Shown: positions 52,170 through 63,903 of the stretch, one piece after another
How positions within the stretch are numbered: position 1 is the first letter of the stretch
How the letters are laid out: every line of letters begins with the position of its first letter
Origin: Centrapalus pauciflorus
Taxonomy: Eukaryota > Streptophyta > Magnoliopsida > Asterales > Asteraceae
Direction: 5' to 3'
Length of the DNA: 64,000 nucleotides
Assembly (NCBI GenBank): GCA_020465985.1
Contig: JAANYP010003832.1
Span: forward strand, 113,668 to 177,667
Made by a program: the position numbers and the translations under genes
The notes under the pieces: model-generated
Told to the model about the DNA's origin: nothing
Seen by the model: only the letters and a program-made list of their open reading frames with translations
Databases searched by the model: none

Positions 52170-53973
52170 ATATTGAGTGTGATGCATCGGGTGTTGGAAT
52201 TGGTGCGGTTTTAATGCAAGAAGGAAAACCATTGGCATATTTTAGTGAAAAGTTAAGTGGTGAAACTTTAAACTATCCCACATATGACAAAGAGATGTAT
52301 GCCTTGGTTCGAGCACTAAAAACATGGTAACAGTATTTGTGGACCAAGGAGTTTGTCATTCATTCTGATCATGAGTCCTTGAAGTTTCTAAAAAGACAAC
52401 AAAAGCCGAACAAGAGACATGCTAGGTGGATGGAGTTTCTTGAGACATTTCCATATGTCATCCGATTCAAGAAAGGTAAGGAAAATATTATGGCTGATGC
52501 ACTTTCACGAAGGTACTCTTTACTCTCTTCTCTTGACTCTAAAATTCTGGGTTTTGAACAAATCAAAGAGTTGTATCGTGAAGATGTGGATTTTGGTATG
52601 ATTTTTTAAAGTTGTGAAAAGGGCTCTTTTGAAAAGTTTTTCATACATGATGGGTTTTTGTTCAAACAATCAAAGCTTTGCATTCCAAACACTTCTTTAC
52701 GTGAACTTTTGGTTTGGGAGGCATATAGTGGGGGCCTTATGGGTCATTCTGGTGTGACAAAAACATTGAATATTTTGCAGGAACATTTCTTTTGGCCAAA
52801 AATGAAAGTTTATGTTGGAAAAGTTTATGAAAAGTGCATTGTTTTAAACAAGCCAAATCAAAGGTTCAACCTCATGGTTTATACACTCCTCTGCCTATAC
52901 CAAGTGAACCAACATCTTTCTATGGATTTTGTGTTGGGATTGCCAAGAACTAAAAATGGCAAAGATTCGATATTTGTGGTTATTGATCGGTTTTCGAAAA
53001 TGGTGCATTTCATTCCATGCAATCGAACCAATGATGCCTCACATATTTCAGATTTGTTTTTCAAAGAAGTGGTTAGATTGCAGCCAAGAACTATCGTCTA
53101 GGATCGCGACACAAAGTTTGTAAGTTACTTTTGGAAAACGTTGTGGGGAAAATTAGGAACAAAGCTTTTGTTTTCTACAACTTGTCATCCCCAAACGGAT
53201 GGACAAACTGAAGTTGTGAATCGTACACTTGGTACTTAGTTGAGATCAATAGTGGGGAGAAATGTGAAAACTTGGGAGCAATGCTTACCTCATGTTGAGT
53301 TTGCATATAATCGAAATGTGCATTCTGCTACTAAGTTTTCACCTTTCGAGATTGTGTATGGATTTAAACCATTAACTCCTATGGATTTAACTCCTTTGCC
53401 TATGAATGAGCATTTGAATTTAGATGGCAAAAATAAGGCGGAATTTGTCAAGCAAATTCATGAGCAGGAAAAACACAACATTGAAGAGTGAACCAAAAAG
53501 TATGAACAACAAGCAAACAAGGGAAAAAGAAAGATTATTTTTGAACCAGGAGATTGAGTGTGGCATCATTTGCGGATGGAATGGTTTCCAACAAAACGAA
53601 AGTCAAAGTTAAGCCAAGGGGAGATGGACCATTTCACGTGTTGCAGAAAATCAATGACAATGCTTACAAACTTGATCTTCCAGATGAGTATAATGTTCAT
53701 GATGTTTTTACTGTAACTGACTTGACTCTGTTTGATGCAGGTGAAGATTTGAGGACAAATCACTTTCAAGAGGAGGGGAATGATGAGAACCTGTCCAAGG
53801 ACCGAGATGACGAAGAACCGTTAAGGTGGAAGAAAGGACCTATCACAAGATCAAATACCAAGATGTTCCAGGATGCTCTCAATGGAATGATTAAATATTG
53901 TCGGAATCAAGCTCCCATTTGTTCCCAAAACAACCAAGCACACTTCCTAATGTTGATCCAAGTTGAACACTAA
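52170..53973 (+). pseudogene. CRM-like pol remnant: RNase H, integrase and LTR-encoded C-terminus
   Basis: RNase H (ECDASGVGIGAVLMQEGKP, HSDHESLKF, MADALSRR), integrase zinc region remnants, integrase core (SMDFVLGLPRTKNGKDS, DRDTKF, HPQTDGQTE) and the C-terminal domain follow in order. Stops at 52328, 52607, 53098 (in place of the Ser before DRD), 53237, 53489 and 53555, plus shifts, break the frame. From 53554 the frame runs through the polypurine tract into the 3' LTR to 53973, ending in EEPLRWKKGPITRS and a short tail. A polyprotein C-terminus encoded inside the LTR is a known CRM-clade feature. No canonical chromodomain was seen. Confidence 0.8.
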
Positions 53974-54796
53974 TATTAGTCCAAGTTTTGGAGCCCAAGT
54001 TCTCACTTTAATCCACAAAAGCCCAAAAATAAATAAAATTCGGCCAAGCCCACCCATGTGCATTGTTTTGGCCATAACTTCCTCATTTTAAGCCCAATTT
54101 GAGTGAAATAAAAGCCCACTTCAACCTTAGCCTCTTTCCTATATTTTCAAGAGTAAAAAAGGCCCAAAATATATCCTTAGCCACGTCCATGAATTTGCCC
54201 AAAAAGGTGTCCATGTTAATTAACTTGTCAAAGATTAAATTCAAGGCACTTTGAAGGTTTTCTCAACATTATGGCCATTTACTTGGTGGAGATAAAGGGA
54301 TAGAAGTTACTTGCATGATTAATAATACCTTCTAGCAGCTTCAAGTGGTGAAATGTTAATAATGCCCTTTTGATAAGTAGTCTTGCTTATTTGATAGGTT
54401 ATCGTGATAGCTTGTGCAACTAGTCTAGATAAGTAGTTGATCTTATATTTTCTCCTATAAATAGGCACTCAATGTAACCATTTCAATGATCCTTTATTTT
54501 GAGTAAAATTGTGAGTTTTTAACTCTTATTGTTCCTTACGAACTTTTAGAACTTATCGAGTGTTTTAGCTTGTGGCGTTCGAAACTTATCAATCAACTTG
54601 GTGGGGTTGATTATGGCGTTCTCTATACCAAAGTTCTTGCCTCGTATATAGGCAACGGGTTGCGGTTCCACATATACCAAGGTTCTTGTCTCGTTTATAG
54701 ACAACGGGTCGCGGTCCTATCCAAGTTACTTGACACAACCATTAGAACGATCGGGCAATCGTGATCTATCACACATTTATCGGGTGAGATCACATC
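53781..54796 (+). repeat. 3' LTR of the CRM-like element (1016 bp)
   Basis: Starts TGATGAGAACC and ends GATCACATCA. The first 190 bp are coding. A TATA box (CCTATAAATAGGC) lies at 54462-54474. The related LTR at 15862-16915 has the same organisation. Confidence 0.85.
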
Positions 54797-56280
54797 ACCA
54801 ACCATCTTGATAAGTAACAAAACCTATCATGATAAGCTATCAAATAAGCTAAACCACTTATCAAAAGGGCCTTCTTGACATCACCACTTGAATCTTCTAG
54901 AAAGTGTCTTGGTTCATTGTCTTTTGCAAAACCCTTAGTATCCTCCATGTAAATGACAATGACCTTTCAAAATGCCTTGAAATGAAGAGAAGACTATCAA
55001 ATTGCCTTGTAATTAATCTAGACATGTGCATTGAACACGGACACTCTTTTGGGACATGGCAAATGGTCCTTTATTGGGCTTTAATCTTCTTGAAAAGATA
55101 GGAAAAAGTCTTAGCTTTCATTGGGCTTTTATTTGACTCAATTCGGGCTTGAAATGAGTGAGTTATGGGCAAAACATAGGCTAAGTGTTGGGTTGGCCGA
55201 ATTTTGTTTATTTATAGGCTTTTATAGATAGAAGCAACACAACTTGTCTACAAACACTAAACCAATCTTGATCCATGATTTGGAATAAAATAAGAAACTT
55301 GTTTGATTATTTTGCAAAGCAACGTGAGCATTATTTTCCAAAGTTTTACATGGATACACATCTTTTTTGCCCATGGTTAGGATCATATCATTCTCCACCT
55401 CTTGAGAGTGATTTGTCCTCAAATCAGCACGTCTATATTGCATACAACTTTTAAAAATTAGTGGAAACTAAAAAATGAGGATTTTTCTCCACCTTTTTCC
55501 ACTTTCTATTTTATGTTTTCTTATGCTTCTTTTTTCAATAAGCTTTTTTCTAATTTTTCCTTTAAAGAAATTAAAAATAAGACAAGAAAGAACATAAGAT
55601 AGAATTGACAAATAAAACAAACCAATAGAAGTGGCTCTGATACCAAATGATGTGATCTCACCCAATGAATATGAGATTGATCACGAGTTGTCCGATCGTT
55701 CTATTGGATGTTATTATTAGAAATGGATAGAACCGCGACCTGTTGCCTATAAACGAGACAAGAACCTTGGTATAGATGGTGAAGCGGCGAGTCTATATAA
55801 TAAGGCAAGAACCTTGGTATAAGAAAACGCCACAACCAAAACCCCACCAAGTTGATTGATAAGTTTCGAACGCCACAAGTATGCAAACTTGATAAGTTCT
55901 AGAAGTTCATACTGAGCTAAAAGCTCACAATTTCACTCAAGTCAAGCATGATTACAAATGTTTACATTCCTCTCTATTTATAGATAAAAATATAAGGAAA
56001 ACCAACCATCTTGATAAGTAACAAAAGCTATCACGATTAGCTATCAAATGAGCTAAACTACTTATCAAAAGGGCTTTCTTGATATTTCACCACTTGAATC
56101 TTCTAGAAAGTGTCTTGGTTCATTGTCCTTTGCTAAACCCTTAGTATCCTCAAGTAAATGACTATGACCTTTCAAAATGCCTTGAAACGAAGAGAAGACT
56201 TTCAAATTGCCTTGTAATTAATCTAGACATGTGCATTGAACATGGACACTCTTTTGGGCAGATTTTAGGACATGGCAAAT
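54797..56280 (-). mobile_element. Second internally deleted CRM-like element, minus strand
   Basis: On the minus strand the order is a 5' LTR from 56280 (interrupted there by Tekay G1) to 55649 ending GATCACATCA, the primer-binding site TGGTATCAGAGCCAC (55631-55645), a T/A-rich leader like that at 16916-17215, a scrap of pol C-terminus (GAGGACAAATC, about 55408-55430), a polypurine tract (55391-55404) and a partial 3' LTR from 55390 to 54797. Gag and nearly all of pol are missing. With 15862-17348, this is a second copy reduced to LTRs and leader. Confidence 0.75.
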
Positions 56281-58712
56281 TGTAACAGCCCGTAATTTAT
56301 TAAATACAAATTACAGCAACAGACTTTGGATAATAAAGCAATTTTATCCAAATATTAGTAATTAACTGAAAACATGAATCTTAAATAGTTAATTATATTA
56401 AGTTATAATTATTTATGAAAAGTTGCCCAAAATTAGCTGAAATAAAATTAATAATTAAAATTCAGCTAAATGACAAATTAAAGACTGAAAATGACGAAAC
56501 AGACTAAAATGAATATAAAATGTGACTAAAAGACATTTATGCAAGTCGGATTGTTGGGAAGTAAAGTTGGTCAATTCCGGATAATTCAGTAGAAAATCTG
56601 ATTTTCTCCCTATTTTCCTATAAATAGGGCAGCCCTCCTCATTTCTTAAGTTTGGAAAATCTAGAACTCTCTCCTTCTCTCTCTACACTCTCACCTTCTC
56701 TCTAGAATTCCTCCTAATCGAACCGTCGGATTCTCGTGATTCATACGCCATCGGATAGAGATCGTCGAGCTCTTCACGAATCTACCATTACATGTTTGAT
56801 TTCGTCCGAATTTGAGGTAAGATCGACCCCTTTTCTGTCTTTTGGTTCGGTTTTGAAAGAGCAATTTCGAGTTTGCTCATTTTCCCTTCATTTGAAGCTG
56901 ATTTGCTTCCGTTTAGGACCTGTTTTTGCTTGGAAATCATCCATAGTCGAAGGTTATAGCTTGGACGAAGGTTAGTAACCATTTCTCTATCATTTATGCT
57001 CATATTTAGTTGTTAGAACCTGGAAAACCGATGAACAAGATGAACAAATTCGAGAGATTCATGCTTAGACTCGAATTGTGTGTGGGTCTCGAATCTAATC
57101 ACCTAGACTCGAGGGTGTGTGTGTTCAAATCTATGTGGGTGTGTCTCGAGTCTGTGTGTGGGATTCGAGTCTATATGGCTTCGAATCTGTCTCAAGAATT
57201 TAAAAGCTTCGAATCTGATTCCTTAGTCTCGAAAGTGATGTGAATTTCGACTCTATTAATTAGATTCGAATATGTGTAGTTCGAATCTATCTCCTTAGTC
57301 TCGAATGAATGCTTGGAACTATGTATGTCTTCGATTCTATGTGTGTATGTTTCGAATCTATAGATTCGAATTAGGCATGGCTCGAATCTAGCTTCCTTAA
57401 TTCGAATCTGTGTTTGTTCCTAGCCAAAGTTAAATTCCTAAATTCAGATTAAGTGATTAATCAACCTATTGTAATTAAAAGAATAATATGATTATGATAA
57501 AACTCACAAGTTCATGTTGCATAACTATTTTATGCACAAATGAATTATCAGACTCTGTACGAACCCTTAGAATGTGTATGACCTGTTCAACTTGCTAAGT
57601 AATACGATTGGCTTTGTTTCAAGGCCACACATCTGTAATTAGGTGAATCGTATTAATCTGATAAGAATAGACTCACCTTGGGACGATAGGAACTACCTCA
57701 GACTCGATAACCAGAATTGACAATAACCTAATTATGTAACTAGGGTTATATAGACTATGTCACAGACTTGAAACTGAAATGCCAGACTTGAAACTGAACT
57801 GCAGGAACCCACCGATTTGACAGAGTAAACTGAACAGCTTAACTCGTTAAGCATTATCTGACTACGGACCACTGTGAGTGACAGATTTCATTAATTACTT
57901 GCATATATTTCGATACTTATTGGTGAATGTATTGACTGTATGGAAACTTCTGATTGTTGCTGCATGTTTCTTTAATACTATATTGTATCATAGAAACGTA
58001 CTTTTGACATTACTGAAGCTAGACACTTGAATTGCCTTGATTGCATGTTCACTTTTACATTTTATGTAAATACGTATCATGCTTATTGCTTACTTGACTG
58101 TATAAATATTTGCCGCTGCATATTGCATTATCCGACAGGACCGAATGTGAGATCTCCATTCACAGGAGGGAATTCTGCAGATTCCTTTCCTATTTGACTT
58201 GTTTCCATACACTTCCCGTAGGGCTTCGGCCTTACACATGGGAATACCGACTGGGTTGTCTCCCAACCTTTTTGCCGTCTCTGACGTATTGCCGACAGGA
58301 TCTGATAGTATGTTATATGTGTGTGGTAACTAATGGAACTCTGTTAACTCACTAAGCATTGTTAGCTTACTCTGTCATGACAACTCTTTTACAGGAAAAG
58401 TTGATAAAGGCAAGACCCTAGCAGGTAGTTCGTCCCAGGCTAAGTGATTCTGGACATTTGATGAATAGCAGACTTTTGGACTTTTGATGACGCCTATTTT
58501 GAAAAGATGATGCGGTCTCGGGTAGCTTGTTCAGTCTTCCGCACTCTGATTGAAGATTTAGAAGCTAGTTAGACCACCATTTGATTTTAATATATTGTTG
58601 TAATTAAGTATTCATGCTGATGGACCTGTGGTATCAAACAATTAGTAATATTTATTACTTAATCAAATGAAATATTATGACGTGTACTGTTTGTGGAAAC
58701 TTGGATGTTACA
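56281..58712 (+). repeat. 5' LTR of Tekay G1 (2432 bp)
   Basis: Starts TGTAACAGCC and ends GGATGTTACA. A TATA box (CCTATAAATAGGG) lies at 56617-56629, followed by a CT-rich leader (TCTCTCCTTCTCTCTCTACA). A consensus donor TTTGAG|GTAAGATC is at 56816/56817. A TCGAA-rich cluster spans about 57050-57420. The conserved block with an open frame (58140-58255) lies near the 3' end. Confidence 0.93.
56617..56629 (+). promoter_or_regulatory. TATA box of the G1 LTR
   Basis: CCTATAAATAGGG, a canonical plant TATA box, stands about 340 bp into the LTR and 30-40 bp upstream of a CT-rich leader. Transcription is expected to start near 56650. Confidence 0.7.
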
Positions 58713-59064
58713 AAGTTGGTATCAGAGCAGCAGTTTAATCATCGGATTGGCCACCCGATACTTAAACTACTGGTATGGTATGGACTATGTGACTCTGAAT
58801 TCCCGGACAAGTCACCGAGGCCTAGGGTAACCTAATTAGTAAAGGACTACCCACACAACTTGACCTAAGATAGGCAAATGATGACTGATAGGATGGGAGA
58901 GGGATTGACTGCTTGATACTGACTTGACTTTGACTTGACTTTGTGAGTCTGATTAACTGCCTTCATATCTATGAATTTAGATATGATTATCTGACGTAGG
59001 AATTATGACTCGAACTGTGCTTATTTGAATTAGGAAATAATAGCTATTTCCTTTATATTTTCAG
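56817..59064 (+). other. Putative 2.2-kb leader intron of G1 spanning LTR and primer site
   Basis: Donor TTTGAG|GTAAGATC at 56817 and acceptor TTTATATTTTCAG ending at 59064, 3 nt before the gag ATG (59068). Equivalent donors persist in three other Tekay-type LTR copies: 23262/23263, 51183/51184, and minus strand 24593. Splicing would remove the rest of the LTR, many upstream ATGs and the primer-binding site, giving an mRNA for translation, while unspliced RNA would serve as genome. In the degenerate copy the acceptor AG is AA (46560-46561). Confidence 0.55.
58717..58733 (+). other. Primer-binding site of G1
   Basis: TGGTATCAGAGCAGCAG starts 4 nt after the LTR end. Its first 12 bases match the complement of the 3' end of plant initiator tRNA-Met. 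It lies within the putative leader intron. Confidence 0.9.
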
Positions 59065-59067
59065 CCA

Positions 59068-62000
59068 ATGGCTGATAAGAATCCGACTGTTGCCGGTTCC
59101 TCAAGGGTTGATAAAGCTGCTGATGCTGCAGCTGATCAACACAAAGAATCTGTTCATGTAGAGGACTTAGGCACTGACCCTGAAAATATTGCTAATGACT
59201 CAAGCAGTACTGCTACGCCTGTGCCTCCCCAGCAGGCTCAATTGATTGACCTCGTTCATAAGTTGAATGAGGATAACCGTAGGCAGATGCAGCTTATGAT
59301 GGATAGAAATCGATTACAGACTGATATGGCAGTTGAAGACCGATTTAGGGAGATTAAGGATTTGTTGACCAAGGGTAAAGCAGTGATGCAGACTGACGAA
59401 GTAAACCAGCGTGAAATGGAATTTAAGCGCCGTGAAGAAGAACTTAGGTTGCGAGAACTTAAGTTACAGGAATTAGAACTGAAGCATAGGGAAGAAATGT
59501 TAGCGAAGCCGAAGAAAGACAGGAAGAGGAAACATAGGCATGTGTCCTCTGATGAAAGTGAGACTGACTCTTCCGACCATCACGTTAAGGTGGGACGAGA
59601 GTGTACATTTGTTGACTTTAAGAAATGTGGGGCTCGTACATTTGCGGGGTCATCTGATCCTGTTAAGGCTATAGACTGGGTCGCGAATGTGGAGAAAGCG
59701 TTTAAACTCTCCAAGTGTAATGAAGAAGATAAGGTGACATTTGCGACGGGAATGTTGGAAGATGGAGCTGGCCGTTGGTGGAAGTCAATTACGAATCCCA
59801 TGTCTGAAGCAATGGAGAAATCCATTACTTGGGATCAATTTAAGATTCATCTGAAAGAAAAGTACTGCCCCCAGGATGTTAAGCGCCAGATGGAGAAAAC
59901 CCTGCTATCTTTTCAGCAAGGTACAAGATCCGTGACGGACTATGAGCTGGAATTCACCAGGCTCTCGCTATTATCTGATCACCCTGTCGATACTGACGAA
60001 AGACGAAGGGATTTGTTTGTGGATGGTCTGGATAGAGAAATCCGGAAGTTTGTGAAGTCTGGCAGGCCGAGAAGTTATATTGAGGCAGTGGAAATTGCTA
60101 GGGTAGGTGAGCTTGAAATCTATCCTGAGCGAGCGTGTCCTTTTATTGCTAAATCTAGTAAGAAGGAAAAATCTGAGAGAGCTGAAAAGAAGAGTGAAAG
60201 TTCGAAGAAGGGAGATAAGCAGTCTTCCAAGAAAGCTATGTCGTATGTCGTGACCTCGACGCCAAAACCTGCTTGTCCTCGCTGCAAGCAAATTCATGAA
60301 GGAAAGTGCGATCCTGCGTTCGTTAAGTGCTATTGCTGTAGGCAGAGCGGTCACGATAGGTCAGAATGTCCCAGGCGCAGTGAGGCTTGCCGAAACTGCA
60401 TCACGTTGGGGCACCATGCTAAAGACTGTACTCGGCCTCGATTTGTTCCTCCGCCTACAACTTCACCTCAACAATCAGTCAAAGGTTCTTCTGCCCCGAG
60501 GAATCAACCGAGATCTTTCCAGATGACAGGCGAAGAGGCAAAAGAGACTGCTGACGTCGTCACGGGTACATTTCATGTTAATGATATGCCTGCCTTAATC
60601 TTATTTGACTCTGGCTCTAATCTGTCGTATGTGTCTGAAAAGTTTGCTAAACAGTTTGATTTTGCCCCTGTGATGTTACCTGCACCCTTAGACATAGAAA
60701 CTGCTAGCTCGAATTATGTGACTGTGAATAGAGTCTTTCGTTCCTGTAAGCTAGTGATTGATGACCTCTCCTCGAACGTCGACCTGATACCGATGTGGAT
60801 TAGGGAATTCGATGTTATTATAGGAATGGACTGGCTTATGACGAATAATGCTGAAATCCTTTGTGCAAAAAGGATAATTAGAATTAGTACCCCCGAAGGA
60901 AGTGAACGTTATGTTTATGGCGATAGAAGGACTCGAGATTTAGGTCTCATTTCTGTAATGAAAGCCCGAAAGTGCCTAACCAAAGGTTGTGCCGCCTATT
61001 TAGCATATGCCTTAGATGATAAGGAAGTTAAAAAGACCGTGTCTGATGTACCTGTAGTTAGAGATTTCCCTGACGTGTTCCCGGATGACATCTCTGGTTT
61101 GCCACCAGATCGTCAAATCGAATTCCATATTGACCTTGTACCGGGTGCTGCTCCTATCGCGAAAGCCCCTTACCGACTTGCTCCGAATGAAATGAAGGAA
61201 ATGATGAGTCAGTTGCAGGAATTATTGGAAAAAGGGTTTATTCGTCCGAGTATTTCTCCTTGGGGTGCTCCGGTTCTTTTTGTTAAGAAGAAGGATGGTA
61301 CCTTTCGCATGTGTATAGATTATCGGGAGCTGAATAAAGTAACTATCAAGAACCGATACCCTCTGCCAAGAATTGACGACTTGTTTGACCAATTGCAAGG
61401 GGCTAGCTACTTCTCAAAGATTGATCTCCGATCTGGATATCATCAACTCAAAGTATTTGAGTCTGACGTACCGAAGACTGCATTTCGTACTCGGTATGGC
61501 CATTTTGAATTCTTAGTAATGCCGTTCGGTCTCACAAATGCCCCGGCCGCATTTATGGACCTTATGAATAGGGTATGTAGACCAATGCTGGATAAATCAG
61601 TGATAGTCTTCATTGATGACATCTTGATTTACTCTAAGTCTGAATCTGATCATGCTATGCATTTGCGAGAATTGCTAGAATTGTTACGAAAGGAGCGACT
61701 CTACGCGAAATTCTCCAAATGTGAATTCTGGTTACGCCAGGTGCAGTTTTTAGGACATATTGTCTCCGGTGAGGGAATAGCCGTAGATCCATCAAAGGTT
61801 GATGCGGTTCAGAAGTGGGAAGCGCCGAAAAACGTATCTGAAGTTCGAAGTTTCTTGGGTTTAGCGGGCTATTATAGAAGATTTATCCGTGATTTCTCCA
61901 AGATTGCGGTGCCTTTAACCAGTCTGACGAAGAAGGAGGTTAAGTTTGAATGGAATGAATCTCAAGATCGAGCCTTTGAGACTTTGAAGCGTAAGCTAAT

Positions 62001-63879
62001 TGAAGCACCGGTTTTGGCCTTACCTGAGGGTAATGACGATTTTGTAGTCTATAGTGATGCTTCTAAGATGGGATTAGGCTGTGTGCTGATGCAAAGGGAT
62101 AAAGTAATTGCATACGCATCAAGGCAGCTAAAGGCGCATGAAAAGAATTATCCGACGCATGATTTAGAACTTGCAGCCGTTACCTTTGCACTGAAGATTT
62201 GGCGGCATTATCTGTATGGGACTAGATGCAAGTTATATACAGATCACAAAAGTCTGAAGTATATATTTGACCAGAAAGAGCTGAATATGCGACAAAGGCG
62301 ATCTATGGAATTGATTAAAGACTATGACTGTGAAATCCTTTACCATCCAGGTAAAGCAAACGTTGTAGCAGATGCCCTAAGCCGCAAAACCGGACAAGAC
62401 CATTATACCCGATGTTATGCTTTGACTCCTGTTGTTTTGGAGTCTGCCTTGCCTGAGTCGATTATTGCCGCTCAGACCGAAGCCATTCGGGATGAGAACT
62501 TGAAATCTGAACGTATGGTTACTTATGTGACCCAGCTGACTCTTGATAATAGCGGTCTTGGACGGTTCTTGGATAGAATATGGGTTCCCAGACTAGGAGG
62601 TATTCGGGATCAAATTCTGTCGGAAGCTCATATGTCAAAATTTTCGATACACCCTGGTTCTACTAAAATGTATCAAGATTTGAGGACGGAATATTGGTGG
62701 CCTGGAATGAAGAAGGACGTGGGGCGATATGTAGAAAATTGCATGACTTGTTTACAAGTCAAATCTGAACATCAGAAGCCGTATGGGGAACTACAACCAT
62801 TGCTGATCCCGGAATGGAAGTGGGACCATATAACCATGGACTTTGTGACGAAGCTGCCCAGGACAAAGCGGAATCATGACTCTATATGGGTAATAGTGGA
62901 TCGACTTACTAAGTCAGCCCATTTTCTACCCATACGTGAAGATGAACGCCTCGAAAAGTTAGCTGAATTGTACGTAAAGGAAATCGTGACTAGACATGGT
63001 GTGCCATTGTCTATAGTATCGGACCGTGACAGCAGATTTACTTCTCGTTTTTGGAAGGTTTTTCAGAATGGACTAGAAACTGAACTTAAGATGAGCACCG
63101 CCTATCATCCTGAAACTGACGGGCAAAGTGAGAGGACAATTTTGACCTTAGAAGATATGTTACGTGCCTGTGTGATTGATCTCGGTGGAAGTTGGGATAC
63201 TCACCTGCCGTTTGTGGAGTTTGCATATAACAATAGTTATCATTCGACTATTGGTATGCCTCCATATCAGCTTTTGTACGGACGTCGATGCAGAACTCCA
63301 ACCTGTTGGAGGGAAACAGGTGAACGCCCGATCTCTGGACCAGCGATTCTGCAAGAAGCCCATGACCAACTACAGTTGATTCGACAGCGGATTCAGACTT
63401 CTCAAGACAGACAAAAGAAGTATCATGATAGAAGACGGAAACCAATTGCGTTTGAAGTTGGAGATAAAGTGTTGTTGAAAGTCTCGCCAAGAAAAGGAAT
63501 AGTAAGGTTCGGCAAACGGGGGAAGTTGAGCCCTCGATATGTGGGTCCTTTTGAAATTCTCGAGCGTGTAGGATTGCAGGCCTACAGATTGAAGTTGCCT
63601 GCCGAAATGACTGGGATTCATGATGTATTTCATGTGAGTAATCTTCGAAAGTGTTTAGCTGACGCTGAAGCTGTGATTCCTTGGAAAGATGTGCAAATTG
63701 ATGAGCAGTTGCGATACGAAGAAGAGCCCGAGCGTATAATCGATCATAAGGTTTCGAAATTACGCAACAAGGAAATTCCAATGGTGTTAGTTCAATGGAA
63801 ATACCATAAGGGATCTGCGCAAACTTGGGAACGAGAAGACGAGATTAGGCAAAAGTATCCGGAGTTATTCCTGTCTTAG
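59068..63879 (+). CDS. Tekay-type gag-pol polyprotein (1603 aa)
   Basis: One uninterrupted frame. Gag with the retrotransposon-gag domain (about 178-345); two zinc knuckles (421-434, 441-454, both CX2CX4HX4C); aspartic protease with DSGS at 514-517; reverse transcriptase (about 690-870) with D786 in KIDLRSGYHQL and FIDD (D850, D851); RNase H with SDAS (D997) and TDHKSL; integrase with a zinc region starting near H1188 and catalytic D1258, D1319 and E1355 (35 residues between the last two); a C-terminal region (about 1540-1602) with a chromodomain-like VLVQWKYHKGSAQTWE pattern. The start is the first ATG after a splice acceptor and matches the degenerate copy at 46565. It would make particle proteins and enzymes for copy-and-paste transposition, the chromodomain biasing insertion to heterochromatin. 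No broken motif was seen. Confidence 0.95.
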   Translation: MADKNPTVAGSSRVDKAADAAADQHKESVHVEDLGTDPENIANDSSSTATPVPPQQAQLIDLVHKLNEDNRRQMQLMMDRNRLQTDMAVEDRFREIKDLLTKGKAVMQTDEVNQREMEFKRREEELRLRELKLQELELKHREEMLAKPKKDRKRKHRHVSSDESETDSSDHHVKVGRECTFVDFKKCGARTFAGSSDPVKAIDWVANVEKAFKLSKCNEEDKVTFATGMLEDGAGRWWKSITNPMSEAMEKSITWDQFKIHLKEKYCPQDVKRQMEKTLLSFQQGTRSVTDYELEFTRLSLLSDHPVDTDERRRDLFVDGLDREIRKFVKSGRPRSYIEAVEIARVGELEIYPERACPFIAKSSKKEKSERAEKKSESSKKGDKQSSKKAMSYVVTSTPKPACPRCKQIHEGKCDPAFVKCYCCRQSGHDRSECPRRSEACRNCITLGHHAKDCTRPRFVPPPTTSPQQSVKGSSAPRNQPRSFQMTGEEAKETADVVTGTFHVNDMPALILFDSGSNLSYVSEKFAKQFDFAPVMLPAPLDIETASSNYVTVNRVFRSCKLVIDDLSSNVDLIPMWIREFDVIIGMDWLMTNNAEILCAKRIIRISTPEGSERYVYGDRRTRDLGLISVMKARKCLTKGCAAYLAYALDDKEVKKTVSDVPVVRDFPDVFPDDISGLPPDRQIEFHIDLVPGAAPIAKAPYRLAPNEMKEMMSQLQELLEKGFIRPSISPWGAPVLFVKKKDGTFRMCIDYRELNKVTIKNRYPLPRIDDLFDQLQGASYFSKIDLRSGYHQLKVFESDVPKTAFRTRYGHFEFLVMPFGLTNAPAAFMDLMNRVCRPMLDKSVIVFIDDILIYSKSESDHAMHLRELLELLRKERLYAKFSKCEFWLRQVQFLGHIVSGEGIAVDPSKVDAVQKWEAPKNVSEVRSFLGLAGYYRRFIRDFSKIAVPLTSLTKKEVKFEWNESQDRAFETLKRKLIEAPVLALPEGNDDFVVYSDASKMGLGCVLMQRDKVIAYASRQLKAHEKNYPTHDLELAAVTFALKIWRHYLYGTRCKLYTDHKSLKYIFDQKELNMRQRRSMELIKDYDCEILYHPGKANVVADALSRKTGQDHYTRCYALTPVVLESALPESIIAAQTEAIRDENLKSERMVTYVTQLTLDNSGLGRFLDRIWVPRLGGIRDQILSEAHMSKFSIHPGSTKMYQDLRTEYWWPGMKKDVGRYVENCMTCLQVKSEHQKPYGELQPLLIPEWKWDHITMDFVTKLPRTKRNHDSIWVIVDRLTKSAHFLPIREDERLEKLAELYVKEIVTRHGVPLSIVSDRDSRFTSRFWKVFQNGLETELKMSTAYHPETDGQSERTILTLEDMLRACVIDLGGSWDTHLPFVEFAYNNSYHSTIGMPPYQLLYGRRCRTPTCWRETGERPISGPAILQEAHDQLQLIRQRIQTSQDRQKKYHDRRRKPIAFEVGDKVLLKVSPRKGIVRFGKRGKLSPRYVGPFEILERVGLQAYRLKLPAEMTGIHDVFHVSNLRKCLADAEAVIPWKDVQIDEQLRYEEEPERIIDHKVSKLRNKEIPMVLVQWKYHKGSAQTWEREDEIRQKYPELFLS

Positions 63880-63903
63880 TCAATTCCGAGGACGGAATCA
63901 ATT

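Larger units (their letters stand above)
51880..54796 (+). mobile_element. Internally deleted CRM-like Gypsy element
   Basis: The start TGATG at 51880 and end CATCA at 54796 are LTR termini. A 5' LTR remnant (51880-52169) is joined directly to pol at the RNase H domain, so the rest of the 5' LTR, primer site, gag, protease and RT are gone. The 3' LTR (53781-54796) follows a polypurine tract (CAAGAGGAGGGGAA, 53767-53780). CCAACC flanks both ends (51874-51879, 54797-54802), but the two sides belong to different repeats, so this is not accepted as a clean target duplication. Confidence 0.8.

Noticed and set aside
51874..54802. CCAACC as a 6-bp target duplication of the CRM-like element
   Set aside because: Left and right flanks belong to different repeats and both contain CCAACC in their normal sequence, so coincidence or recombination at microhomology is more likely.
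58717..58733. tRNA gene fragment
   Set aside because: The TGGTATCAGAGC match is a retrotransposon primer-binding site adjoining the LTR; no tRNA cloverleaf is present.
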